From contig NZ_KE007329.1 of assembly GCF_000397065.2 (NCBI RefSeq), positions 1-64,000 of the forward strand: a stretch of DNA of 64,000 nucleotides, given 5' to 3'. The DNA comes from Marinobacter lipolyticus SM19. GTDB taxonomy: Bacteria; Pseudomonadota; Gammaproteobacteria; Pseudomonadales; Oleiphilaceae. Positions 9,429 through 17,416 of this stretch are shown piece by piece. Position numbers and translations under genes: made by a program. The stretch's first letter is position 1. Each line of letters opens with the position of its first letter. Under the pieces are notes generated by a model. It did not search any database and was not told the origin of the DNA. It worked only from the letters and a program-made list of their open reading frames with translations.

Positions 9429-10835
9429 ATGCTTGCAGTGATTCTTTCCGGTGGCTCAGGAACCCGGTTGTGGCCGCTTTCCCGAGAAGCCTACCCGAAG
9501 CAGTTTTTGCCGGTTGTCTCCGATGACTCCCTGTTGGCAGAAACCATTGAGCGGGGGCTCATGTTGGATACCAGTGCCCGGGTAATGGCCATCACCAACG
9601 AGGACCACCGCTTTGTTGTCGCCGCCCAGCTCCATGTCCAGGCGTCCGAGCGCACAGCGGGTATCATCCTTGAGCCGGTAGGTCGTAACACGGCACCTGC
9701 GATTGCCTTGGCAGCCCTGGCCGCCGCCGAGGACAACCCGGAAGAATTACTGTTGGTAATGCCCTCGGATCATGTTCTGAAAAATCTCACAGCGTTCCGT
9801 GAAGCGGTGCAAAAGGGCGCCGATGCTGCCCGTTCCGGCAAACTGGTGACTTTTGGCATCGTCCCATCCTCGCCTCACACTGGCTATGGCTATATCAAGG
9901 CCGGTGCCAAGAAAAATGGTTACCAGGATGTTGCAGCTTTCGTCGAGAAGCCAGATGAGGCAACAGCGGAGCGTTACCTGGGTGAGGGCGATTACTTCTG
10001 GAACAGCGGCATGTTCCTGTTCAGGGCAGACCGGTACCTGCAGGAGCTGGAAACCCATCAGCCTGGGATACTGGCGGCCTGTCGCGAAGCCTGGGAACAG
10101 AGACAGGCGGATATGGATTTCACTCGCGTCGGAAAGGCTGCATTTGAAAGCTGCCCGGATGACTCCATCGATTACGCCGTGATGGAAAAGACCCATGATG
10201 CTGTAGTCGTGCCGCTGGACGCAGGATGGTCCGACGTGGGGTCGTGGTCCGCACTCTGGGAAATCCAGCCACAGGACGGACAGGGCAATGTGTGTCGTGG
10301 CGATGTCATCACCGAGGATGTCTCAGGCTCCTATATCCACTCTGAAGGGCGGTTGATCGCCGTACTCGGTGTCAGTGATCACGTTATCGTGGAAACGGAT
10401 GACGTGGTACTGGTGGCGGATCGTAACCGTGTACAGGACGTCAAAAAGCTGGTGGCCAAAGTGAAGGCCCAGGGGCGCCTGGAGCACCGTTTCCATAAGA
10501 AGGTCCACCGTCCTTGGGGCACCTATGAGGGGATTGCGATGGGGGAGCGCTTCCAGGTCAAGCGGATTACCGTGAACCCCGGTGCGTCCCTGTCCCTGCA
10601 GAAGCACCATCACCGGGCGGAGCACTGGGTAGTGGTTAAAGGTACCGCTACGGTGAACAGAGGGGAAGAAACCCTGTTGTTGACGGAAGATCAGTCCACC
10701 TACATTCCGTTGGGGGTGACGCACCGGCTGACGAATCCTGGTGTCATTCCGCTTGAGCTGATTGAAGTCCAGACCGGTAGCTATCTGGGCGAAGACGACA
10801 TTGTCCGCTTCGAGGACACCTATAACCGCGTTTGA
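9429..10835 (+). CDS. manC: Mannose-1-phosphate guanylyltransferase/mannose-6-phosphate isomerase
   Basis: This is a 468-residue bifunctional type II enzyme (ManC/AlgA/XanB family) that makes GDP-mannose and interconverts fructose-6- and mannose-6-phosphate. The N-terminal nucleotidyltransferase has the signature LSGGSGTRLWPLSR, then YPKQFL, MPSDHV, FVEKPD, and YFWNSGMFLF. The C-terminal cupin half (about 345-468) has RPWGTYEG, the metal-binding HHHRAEHW and HRLTNPG. The length is normal. GDP-mannose feeds surface polysaccharide synthesis, but no polysaccharide cluster is visible beside it. It is therefore either a general supplier or the edge of a dispersed pathway. The next gene begins 61 bases downstream. 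Confidence 0.95.
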   Translation: MLAVILSGGSGTRLWPLSREAYPKQFLPVVSDDSLLAETIERGLMLDTSARVMAITNEDHRFVVAAQLHVQASERTAGIILEPVGRNTAPAIALAALAAAEDNPEELLLVMPSDHVLKNLTAFREAVQKGADAARSGKLVTFGIVPSSPHTGYGYIKAGAKKNGYQDVAAFVEKPDEATAERYLGEGDYFWNSGMFLFRADRYLQELETHQPGILAACREAWEQRQADMDFTRVGKAAFESCPDDSIDYAVMEKTHDAVVVPLDAGWSDVGSWSALWEIQPQDGQGNVCRGDVITEDVSGSYIHSEGRLIAVLGVSDHVIVETDDVVLVADRNRVQDVKKLVAKVKAQGRLEHRFHKKVHRPWGTYEGIAMGERFQVKRITVNPGASLSLQKHHHRAEHWVVVKGTATVNRGEETLLLTEDQSTYIPLGVTHRLTNPGVIPLELIEVQTGSYLGEDDIVRFEDTYNRV

Positions 10836-10896
10836 TCAAGTCGATTAATAAGTCCGGCTGCTCAGGATGGGCAGCCTCGAGCAAAGGAGATGCTGA

Positions 10897-12303
10897 ATGG
10901 ATGACTGGCAGGGATGCCTGAGCCCCTTGTGTCAAACCGCCCTGCAACGGGCGCGGGACCACGTGACCCATCGCGGTGGTTTTGCGATCACCGTGGAAGA
11001 TTTTCTTCTAGCCCTGATTGAAGGCGAGTCGGTGGTAGCCGACTTCCTGAAGGCGCGAGGTGTCGATCTGGACGAACTGGTAAGAACCGTCCAGTGTGAA
11101 CAACCCATCGTCACGGAGGTGGGTGGTGAAGGCCGCCTCTCTTCGCAACTTCTGTATTGGTTCTCTTCCGCTCGCGAAATCTCCGATGCCCCCTGGCTGG
11201 ACTGGCCAGTACTGCTCTCCACGCTCGCCGTGAATGCCGAGCGACTTCAGGAGAAAGCTTATGTGTCCGTACTGGAACTGGTCGGGGAATGGCCATTGTC
11301 TGGCTGGAACGCCGGGGCAGAAACAGGGGAGGGCCCTGACAAACTCCCCGTTGTCATCAGTGACCTGAAGTGGCTGTCCCTGGCGGAGGAAGTCGCGGTT
11401 ACGATGGCTGCTGCATCCGATGCACTGATCTGGATTCGTGGGGATCGGGGGACAGGGAAATCCTCCTGGCTGACATCTTTGTTACCGTGTCTGGAGAATG
11501 GATACGTGGAGTTGGACCTGCGGCGGGAATCGGAACTGGTGGCCAGTGATCTCCCTGCTGTTCCCGGTGGTCATGTGGCCCCTCGGAATTGGCCAGCGCT
11601 TATCCTCGACAATGTATCCCCGGCGGATGCCGTTATCCTGGCTGGTCGGTGGGAAAGCTTTGCTGCGCAATTGGTATTGTCGTGGCAGGGGCCACTGCTG
11701 TTGCTGGGGCCTTCTGGTCAGGAATCCACCGGAGCTGTCACGCAACTTGAGCGCTGGCTCGGACGATCCATGGATATCTTCGACATGCCTGATTGCGGAT
11801 ATGCCCAGAAGAAATCCGTTTTGATAGCCCACCAGCCAGCCATTGAGAAACAGTGGAATATACGTCTGTCCGATACGGTCATGAGCTACGCAGCCGGGTG
11901 CAGGAGCCGGGCAGTTGGGTCTCCGGGAGGCATGCTCCGGTGGGTTGAGAGAGCTGCCGCCAGGCTGAACCTGTATGCAAGCCGTGGCCCGGTGGATGCC
12001 ATGGCGCTGGCCGGCCAGATGGACACATTACGCCGGCAATGCCTGGTGTCGCTTGCCCGCGAGGAGCCGTTGGGAGAGCTGGAAGGCAGCCTGGCGCAGC
12101 TGGAAATTGAGCGGGCGGCTGTCGAGGTGGCCTGGCATGAGCGAGAGGCTGTCGGTAATTTGCGCACCCTGACGGTGGAGGATTTGCAGCAGGAACTTGA
12201 ACGTTGGGTTGCAGCCCGTCCCGGGCCGGTTCACTATGTTGTCCATTGTGATCATGATGGGGGAGAAACAACGGGTGCAGGACCTCGAAATATACATTCG
12301 TGA
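10897..12303 (+). CDS. ClpB-like protein: Clp N-domain plus one degenerate AAA module
   Basis: This 468-residue protein lines up with the first half of ClpB/ClpV disaggregases. Residues about 1-135 look like a Clp N-domain, with two helical repeats and motifs such as TVEDFLLALIEGE. Residues about 150-350 form an AAA module with a Walker A GDRGTGKS (182-189) and a Walker B-like PALILDN (about 233-239). The usual glutamate there is asparagine, so hydrolysis may be impaired. Residues about 310-370 match the small AAA1 subdomain, and a coiled-coil start resembling the ClpB middle domain follows. The second ATPase module is absent. It overlaps the small gene behind it, which suggests a two-protein unit. 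It may be an unfoldase-like adaptor or scaffold. GGAG precedes the ATG. The role is unknown. Confidence 0.7.
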   Translation: MDDWQGCLSPLCQTALQRARDHVTHRGGFAITVEDFLLALIEGESVVADFLKARGVDLDELVRTVQCEQPIVTEVGGEGRLSSQLLYWFSSAREISDAPWLDWPVLLSTLAVNAERLQEKAYVSVLELVGEWPLSGWNAGAETGEGPDKLPVVISDLKWLSLAEEVAVTMAAASDALIWIRGDRGTGKSSWLTSLLPCLENGYVELDLRRESELVASDLPAVPGGHVAPRNWPALILDNVSPADAVILAGRWESFAAQLVLSWQGPLLLLGPSGQESTGAVTQLERWLGRSMDIFDMPDCGYAQKKSVLIAHQPAIEKQWNIRLSDTVMSYAAGCRSRAVGSPGGMLRWVERAAARLNLYASRGPVDAMALAGQMDTLRRQCLVSLAREEPLGELEGSLAQLEIERAAVEVAWHEREAVGNLRTLTVEDLQQELERWVAARPGPVHYVVHCDHDGGETTGAGPRNIHS

Positions 12304-12652
12304 CCTGAAGCCTCTGGCGGCTTCGCAGTGGTTATCCAGTCACCTGGATCAGCTTGAACTGGATGACCAGCAGGTCGACGCAAAGGCCATCAAGGGCCGG
12401 GCACTATACGAAGGCGTGACCGTCAATATCAGTCTGTATCCGGGGGCTTCTGGTAAGCGCTATACCTGCCTGGTGCTTGAAGGCGCGTCGCTGCCCTGGA
12501 ACACAGATCTGGAGATCGCTCGCAGTGCCTGGCGCTCGATGGATACGGAAGTTCGCTGTAGCCCGGGAGAGTGGAAAGAGGGCGAGCCGGTTGAGGATGA
12601 AAAGTGGTGGCGTCTGGATGACCGTGGCGAACAACTGGTGGTCTGGAACTGA
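12275..12652 (+). CDS. Small unknown protein coupled to the ClpB-like gene
   Basis: This protein of about 125 residues is unrecognised. I chose the GTG at 12275 because GGGGGAG (12259-12265) sits 9 bases before it; ATGs at 12254 and 12257 are alternatives. The gene starts inside the end of the ClpB-like gene (29-base overlap), so translation is probably coupled. The protein is soluble, acidic, rich in Trp near the C-terminus (KWWRLDDRGEQLVVWN) and has mixed alpha/beta character. It has no signal peptide or membrane segment. From its position it may be a partner or substrate adaptor of the ClpB-like protein. A strong terminator follows directly. Confidence 0.65.
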   Translation: MQDLEIYIRDLKPLAASQWLSSHLDQLELDDQQVDAKAIKGRALYEGVTVNISLYPGASGKRYTCLVLEGASLPWNTDLEIARSAWRSMDTEVRCSPGEWKEGEPVEDEKWWRLDDRGEQLVVWN

Positions 12653-12670
12653 AGGGTTCCAACAAAAAGA

Positions 12671-12695
12671 GGCAGCCATCTGGCTGCCCCTTTTT
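12671..12695. terminator. Bidirectional intrinsic terminator
   Basis: GGCAGCC (12671-12677) pairs with GGCTGCC (12682-12688) across a 4-base loop. It is flanked by an A-run on the left (AACAAAAAGA) and CCTTTTT on the right, so it can end transcription from the ClpB-like unit and from the convergent cold-shock gene. Confidence 0.9.
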
Positions 12696-12709
12696 AACAT
12701 CCGGAGTGA

Positions 12710-13255
12710 TCAGTCGCTCAGGATGGAGACGTTGTCGGCTTGCAGACCTTTATCAGCTTCAACAACGTTGAAACGAACAAGCTGACCCTGGCGCAAAACG
12801 CGACGGCCACGGCCACGAATGGCACGGAAGTGTACGAACACCTCGTCACCACTGTCGCGAACGATGAAGCCAAAACCTTTCTTCACATTAAACCACTTAA
12901 CAGTACCTTCCTCATCACCTTCCGGGCTGGTGTCGTCGAAGTCGTCGTCCTCGTCATAGTTCTGGTTGGCCGGGCGGGACTGGGCAGAGCTGGAGCGCTT
13001 CGCTCCTTGCCTGGCGGCAAACGCCACGGTCAGGAAGCCGACAACGCCAAAAAGCACAACGGCGATGATGTAGGCAGTAATGCCTTGGGCGCTGCCAAGG
13101 ATGAACGGCGTGTTGGTTGCCAGTTCGCTGGACTCGGATTTCGATAGAATCTGGAATACTTCCGGAGTAAAGCTGACCAACAGAAAACCGAGGATAAACG
13201 GTGACGGAATGGCGATCAGGAGAGCAACAAGGATCGCTTTGGCTGGATTACGCAT
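12710..13255 (-). CDS. Membrane-anchored cold-shock domain protein
   Basis: This protein of about 181 residues combines two N-terminal transmembrane helices (about 6-30 and 55-78) with a flexible acidic linker rich in Asp and Glu. A complete cold-shock domain fills the last 65 residues. The domain has [16 protein letters not shown] (RNP1) and EVFVHF (RNP2), the aromatic nucleic-acid-binding motifs, so it should bind single-stranded RNA or DNA at the inner face of the membrane. Typical CspA proteins are about 70 residues and soluble. I prefer the ATG at 13255, with GGAG 12 bases upstream; an ATG at 13273 adds six residues but has no clear ribosome site. Its leader contains an 8-base-pair hairpin, GCCGGATA/TATCCGGC (13300-13330). 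Confidence 0.85.
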   Translation of the reverse strand: MRNPAKAILVALLIAIPSPFILGFLLVSFTPEVFQILSKSESSELATNTPFILGSAQGITAYIIAVVLFGVVGFLTVAFAARQGAKRSSSAQSRPANQNYDEDDDFDDTSPEGDEEGTVKWFNVKKGFGFIVRDSGDEVFVHFRAIRGRGRRVLRQGQLVRFNVVEADKGLQADNVSILSD

Positions 13256-13472
13256 TGACTGAGATTTCTCCATTACTTATTTAACGCTAACGATAAAGAG
13301 CCGGATATCGGGTAAAATCGCTTATCCGGCCGGTGATAACCGCCAAAGTGACCGAAAAAAACGGGCCTTGGCGGGCAAAAGCGGCATGATACCAGATAAC
13401 GGTGAGCGCTGACCAAGCAAGTGGTCAGAGAGATACATGGATCACAAGGTTTGCGGAGAGCAATCACGACTA

Positions 13473-13688
13473 ATGACAAATGATCTGGAAGCACGACTGG
13501 ATGAGCTTGAAACCCGGCTGGCGTTTCAGGATGACCTTATCAATACCCTGAGCGAGCAGGTGGCCAGGCAGGAAATGGATATCCGGGAACTGTGGGAGGC
13601 CAAACGGCTTCTGAACAAGCAGTTGAAGGAAGTGTCACCGTCGAACATCAAGCCGGAGGACGAGGAAACCCCGCCCCCGCATTACTGA
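13473..13688 (+). CDS. slyX: SlyX family protein
   Basis: This is a 71-residue acidic coiled-coil protein of the SlyX family. It shows the typical pattern LEARLDELETRLAFQDD, a leucine-zipper-like middle, and the conserved ending PPPHY. The ATG at 13473 gives the usual family length; an upstream ATG at 13437 would add 12 residues without homology to the family. The molecular function of SlyX is not established. It stands in front of the convergent dapE, with 2 bases between the stops. Confidence 0.88.
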   Translation: MTNDLEARLDELETRLAFQDDLINTLSEQVARQEMDIRELWEAKRLLNKQLKEVSPSNIKPEDEETPPPHY

Positions 13689-13690
13689 TT

Positions 13691-14827
13691 TCATGCCAGC
13701 AGTTCGATCAGGACCTGCTCGTAGATGTCCGACAGGGTATCCAGGTCAGCCGCTTTCACGCACTCGTCCACTTTGTGGATGGTGGCGTTGATCGGGCCCA
13801 ACTCAACCACTTGGGCGCCGGTAGGCGCGATGAAGCGACCATCGGAGGTGCCACCGGAAGTGGAGAGTTCGGTTTCCCGACCAGTGACCGTGCGAATGGC
13901 ATTCTGGCTGGCGGAGACCAGCGCGCCACGGTCCGTCAGGAACGGACGACCGCTCAGGTGCCACTGCAGGTCGTAGTTGAAACCGAACCGGTCGAGAACC
14001 GCAACCACTCGCCCTTCCAGGCTTTCCGCCGTGTTTTCCGTGCAGTAACGGAAATTGAAGTGCACCAGGCATTCACCGGGGATGATGTTGCTGCCGGTAC
14101 CGGCTTCCACCTTGGTGATCTGGAAGGTCGTAGGCGGAAAAAAGTCATTGCCGTTGTCCCAGAACTCACGAGCCAATGCATCCAGAGCAGGCGCAACTGA
14201 GTGCACAGGGTTTTCTGCCAGGTGCGGATAGGCAACATGGCCCTGAACGCCATGAACCGTCAGGTAGCCGTGCAACGAACCGCGGCGCCCGTTCTTGATG
14301 ACATCCCCCACTTCATGGGTACTGGACGGTTCACCGATCAGGCACCAGTCGATCTTCTCGTTCCTGTCTTCCAGAGTTTTCACCACCTTTACCGTGCCGT
14401 CCTGGGCGGGGCCTTCCTCATCGCTGGTAATCAGCAGGGCGATGGAGCCGCGGTGATCCGGGTGGGTTGCCACGAAGCGTTCGCAGGCTGTTATGAACGC
14501 CGCCAGACTGCCCTTCATGTCTGCGGCCCCGCGGCCGTAGAGGTAGCCGTCCTGTATGACCGGCTCAAAGGGTGGGTGGGCCCAGTTCTTCTCGGGACCG
14601 GTGGGGACGACATCGGTATGGCCGGCGAAGGCCAGTACCGGCCCCTCTGAGCCCTTCCGGGCCCAGAGGTTGTCGGTGTCGCCAAACCGGAGTGATTCGC
14701 CCTCAAAGCCGAGTGCGGACAGCCGGGACATCATCAGGTCCTGGCAGCCGGCATCATCCGGTGTGACGGATTGCCGGCGAATCAGGTCGATGGCCAGATC
14801 GAGCGTTGGGGAATTAGTTGTTTGCAT
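13691..14827 (-). CDS. dapE: Succinyl-diaminopimelate desuccinylase
   Basis: This 378-residue cytoplasmic M20-family metallohydrolase removes succinate from N-succinyl-LL-DAP to give LL-diaminopimelate, for lysine and peptidoglycan. Visible motifs are FAGHTDVVP (first metal ligand His), [11 protein letters not shown] (bridging Asp), SDEEGPA (catalytic and metal Glu), and GGTSDGRF near the C-terminus. The length is standard. It is the last gene of the leftward map-glnD-dapC-yffB-dapD-dapE group and its start lies within the end of dapD (14-base overlap), so the two enzymes are probably translated together. The converging slyX gene ends 2 bases away. Confidence 0.97.
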   Translation of the reverse strand: MQTTNSPTLDLAIDLIRRQSVTPDDAGCQDLMMSRLSALGFEGESLRFGDTDNLWARKGSEGPVLAFAGHTDVVPTGPEKNWAHPPFEPVIQDGYLYGRGAADMKGSLAAFITACERFVATHPDHRGSIALLITSDEEGPAQDGTVKVVKTLEDRNEKIDWCLIGEPSSTHEVGDVIKNGRRGSLHGYLTVHGVQGHVAYPHLAENPVHSVAPALDALAREFWDNGNDFFPPTTFQITKVEAGTGSNIIPGECLVHFNFRYCTENTAESLEGRVVAVLDRFGFNYDLQWHLSGRPFLTDRGALVSASQNAIRTVTGRETELSTSGGTSDGRFIAPTGAQVVELGPINATIHKVDECVKAADLDTLSDIYEQVLIELLA

Positions 14828-15842
14828 GCAGTTCTTCGTTCAGCTCGATCGCGGTTTTGTTGGACTTGCACTCCACGGCGCCGGTCTGGCTGTTGCGACG
14901 GAACAGCAGATCAGGCTGATTGGCCAGATCGCGGGCCTTGATCACTTCTACAAGCTCGTTGTTGTCATCCAGTAGTGCCACCTTGGTACCGGCGGTGATG
15001 TACAGGCCGGCTTCCACCTTGCAGCGGTCACCCAGCGGAATGCCGATGCCGGAATTGGCACCAATCAGGCAGTTCTCGCCCACGGAAATGATGATGTTGC
15101 CACCACCGGACAGGGTGCCCATGGTGGAGCAGCCGCCACCCAGATCCGAGCCCTGGCCAACCATGACGCCGGCAGAGATGCGGCCTTCGATCATGCTGGT
15201 GCCTTCGGTGCCGGCGTTGAAGTTGATGAAACCTTCGTGCATGACGGTGGTGCCTTCGCCCACATAGGCGCCCAGGCGAACCCGTGCGGTGTCAGCGATA
15301 CGCACGCCTTTGGGAACCACGTAATCGGTCATCTGCGGGAATTTGTCCACGGACTTCACTTCGAGGATGCGATCCTCCAGGCGGGCTTTCAGCTGGCGCT
15401 CAGGTAATTCGTTCAGGTCGATCGCGCCTTCGTTGGTCCATGCCAGGTTTGGCAGCAGACCAAAGATGCCGTCCAGTTTCACACCATGGGGTTTGGCCAT
15501 GCGGTGAGAGATCAGGTGCAGCTTCAGGTATACCTCTGGCGTGCTGGAAGCCGTGTCATCGGTTTCAAGGATGGTGACCACTACCGGACGAGTACTTTTG
15601 GAAGCTTTCTCAGCCAGGCTCGCCTGATCGGTGTTCCCCACCTGACGCAGTGCCTCGGAAAGCGCATTCAGATCATCGCCGGTGACCTGAAGCGCCTGAT
15701 TTCCGCCCGTGTAACCGAGCGAGTTGCCCGCCACTTCTATCAGGCTGTTATCGGGTGTCATCACCGGCTGCTGATAAAATACTTCCAGCCATTCGCCCTG
15801 GTTGTTTTGGGTGCCGATACCGATACCGAATGCAAAACTCAT
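14814..15842 (-). CDS. dapD: Tetrahydrodipicolinate N-succinyltransferase (long DapD type)
   Basis: This is a 342-residue hexapeptide-repeat acyltransferase of the long DapD family found in Pseudomonas and actinobacteria. It transfers succinate from succinyl-CoA to tetrahydrodipicolinate in the DAP pathway. The start [13 protein letters not shown] is typical of the family. From about residue 180 the left-handed beta-helix is visible as repeated G-x-x-V/I hexads ([21 protein letters not shown], with GSDLGGGCS and [14 protein letters not shown]). A family-specific N-terminal domain precedes it. The gene overlaps dapE, and its upstream neighbour is the ArsC-like gene 28 bases away. Regulation probably follows the operon. 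Confidence 0.96.
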   Translation of the reverse strand: MSFAFGIGIGTQNNQGEWLEVFYQQPVMTPDNSLIEVAGNSLGYTGGNQALQVTGDDLNALSEALRQVGNTDQASLAEKASKSTRPVVVTILETDDTASSTPEVYLKLHLISHRMAKPHGVKLDGIFGLLPNLAWTNEGAIDLNELPERQLKARLEDRILEVKSVDKFPQMTDYVVPKGVRIADTARVRLGAYVGEGTTVMHEGFINFNAGTEGTSMIEGRISAGVMVGQGSDLGGGCSTMGTLSGGGNIIISVGENCLIGANSGIGIPLGDRCKVEAGLYITAGTKVALLDDNNELVEVIKARDLANQPDLLFRRNSQTGAVECKSNKTAIELNEELHANN

Positions 15843-15869
15843 CAGGTGGTTGCTCCTATTGTCTCAGAT

Positions 15870-16217
15870 TCATTCTGTGGAAAAACGGGTGGCCCATTCG
15901 TCGGCACTGAAGCCTACGCTGACATTCCCTTCATGCTCGACCACGGGTCGTTTGATGATGGACGGGTTCTCTAACATGATGTCATGGGCGGACTGGGCAT
16001 CAATGGTATCACGAACGTCTTCGGGAAGTTTGCGCCAGGTCGTTCCCCGTCGGTTCAGCAGGGTTTCCCAGCCGACAGACTGTTCCAGGCGTGAGAGCAG
16101 GGCGCCATCCAGCCCGTCTTTCCTGAAGTCGTGAAATTCGTAGGGGACGCCTTGTTCATCCAGCCATTTGCGGGCTTTCTTGACCGTATCGCAGTTCTTG
16201 ATGCCGTAAATCTTCAT
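15870..16217 (-). CDS. yffB: ArsC/Spx-family reductase (YffB-like)
   Basis: This is a 115-residue thioredoxin-fold protein of the ArsC family, YffB group. KIYGIKNCDTVKKARKWL carries the single conserved cysteine (C9) in the position of the ArsC active site. The typical ending KRPVVEHEGNVSVGFSADEW is also present. YffB-like proteins bind glutathione and are suspected thiol reductases; arsenate reduction is not expected, and the true substrate is not established. It sits between dapC and dapD in a conserved arrangement also seen in Pseudomonas. Its start overlaps the end of dapC by 4 bases, so it is co-translated with the DAP genes, although no pathway link is proven. Confidence 0.88.
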   Translation of the reverse strand: MKIYGIKNCDTVKKARKWLDEQGVPYEFHDFRKDGLDGALLSRLEQSVGWETLLNRRGTTWRKLPEDVRDTIDAQSAHDIMLENPSIIKRPVVEHEGNVSVGFSADEWATRFSTE

Positions 16218-17416
16218 GCCTTGTTTGCCTTTACAAATTCTGCGATGCGTTTCGCAGCTTCAATACACTCTTCCAGCGGCGCGACCAGCGCCATGCGGAC
16301 CCGGTTTTCGCCGGGGTTGTGGCCATCCACAGTTCGGGACAGGTAGCGCCCCGGCAGCACATGGACGTTCTGCTGGGCGGAAAGCTCCCGCGCGAAGGTC
16401 TCGTCATCCATTGGGGTTTCGGGCCAGAGGTAGAACCCGGCGTCAGGATAGTCAACGGACATGACTTCCCGCAGGATGGGCACCACGGCTTCGAACTTGG
16501 CGCGGTAGGCGGCACGGTTCTCCCGCACGTGATCCTCGTCCTGCCAGGCGGTAATGCTGGCCAGCTGATTGTGGATGGGCATGGCGCAGCCGTGATAGGT
16601 GCGGTATTTCAGGTACCCTTTCAGGATATCGGCGTCACCTGCCACAAAGCCTGAGCGCAGTCCGGGCAGGTTGCTTCGTTTTGACAGGCTGTGGAAGACC
16701 ACGCAGCGGGAAAAATCGTCTCGACCGATGGCCGCGCAGGTCTGCAGCAGGCCTTCCGGCGGCTGAGATTCGTCTGGGTAGAGCTCGGAGTAGCACTCGT
16801 CGGAGGCAACGATGAAGTTATAGCGGTCCGCGAGTTCGATCACTTTAATGAGTGTTTCTCGGGGAATGACGGCGCCACTGGGGTTGCCCGGTGAGCAGAG
16901 GAACAGTATCTGGCAGTTTTGCCAGACGTCATCGGGAACCTGATCGAAATCCGGGATAAAGCCGTTGCTGCCGTCGCAGGGCAAGTAAACGGGCGTCGCG
17001 CCTGAAAGAAAGGCGGCGCCCTCGTAGACCTGGTAAAACGGATTGGGGCTGACCACGGTGCCGTGTTTGCTGGCGTCTACCACGGCCTGAACCAGAGAAA
17101 AAATACCCTCACGGGTACCATTGACCGGGACAACGTGGTCGCTGGCGGACAGGCTGCCGGGCTTCAGGTCAAAGCGGCGTGTCGCCCATTGGCTGATGGC
17201 TTGTCGCAGTTCGTCGGTTCCCCGGGTGGTGGGGTAATTGGCCAGCTTATCCAGATTGTCTGCGATGACCTGTTTGACGAAGGCCGGTGACGGATGTTTG
17301 GGTTCGCCAATGCCCAGTGAAATAGGCGCCAGATGCTCGGGTACGGAAATGCCCGCCTTCAGTTTGGCCAGCTTCTCAAACGGGTAAGGGTGTAATCGGT
17401 CCAGATTGGGATTCAT
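16214..17416 (-). CDS. dapC: Succinyldiaminopimelate aminotransferase
   Basis: This 400-residue PLP-dependent class I aminotransferase makes N-succinyl-LL-DAP from N-succinyl-2-amino-6-ketopimelate. The start MNPNLDRLHPYPFEKL is characteristic of DapC. Other visible motifs are LGIGEPKHPSP, VVSPNPFYQVYEG, the FLCSPGNPSGA loop, SDECYSELY, and HSLSKRSNLPGLRSGF, which contains the PLP-binding lysine. The length is normal. It overlaps glnD upstream by 4 bases and the ArsC-like gene downstream by 4 bases. The operon therefore ties nitrogen sensing to lysine and peptidoglycan precursor synthesis. Confidence 0.96.
   Translation of the reverse strand: MNPNLDRLHPYPFEKLAKLKAGISVPEHLAPISLGIGEPKHPSPAFVKQVIADNLDKLANYPTTRGTDELRQAISQWATRRFDLKPGSLSASDHVVPVNGTREGIFSLVQAVVDASKHGTVVSPNPFYQVYEGAAFLSGATPVYLPCDGSNGFIPDFDQVPDDVWQNCQILFLCSPGNPSGAVIPRETLIKVIELADRYNFIVASDECYSELYPDESQPPEGLLQTCAAIGRDDFSRCVVFHSLSKRSNLPGLRSGFVAGDADILKGYLKYRTYHGCAMPIHNQLASITAWQDEDHVRENRAAYRAKFEAVVPILREVMSVDYPDAGFYLWPETPMDDETFARELSAQQNVHVLPGRYLSRTVDGHNPGENRVRMALVAPLEECIEAAKRIAEFVKANKA

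Noticed and set aside
15870..16217. Arsenate reductase function for the ArsC-like gene
   Set aside because: It has the YffB-type single-cysteine pattern and sits in a DAP operon with no ars genes; arsenate reduction is unlikely.
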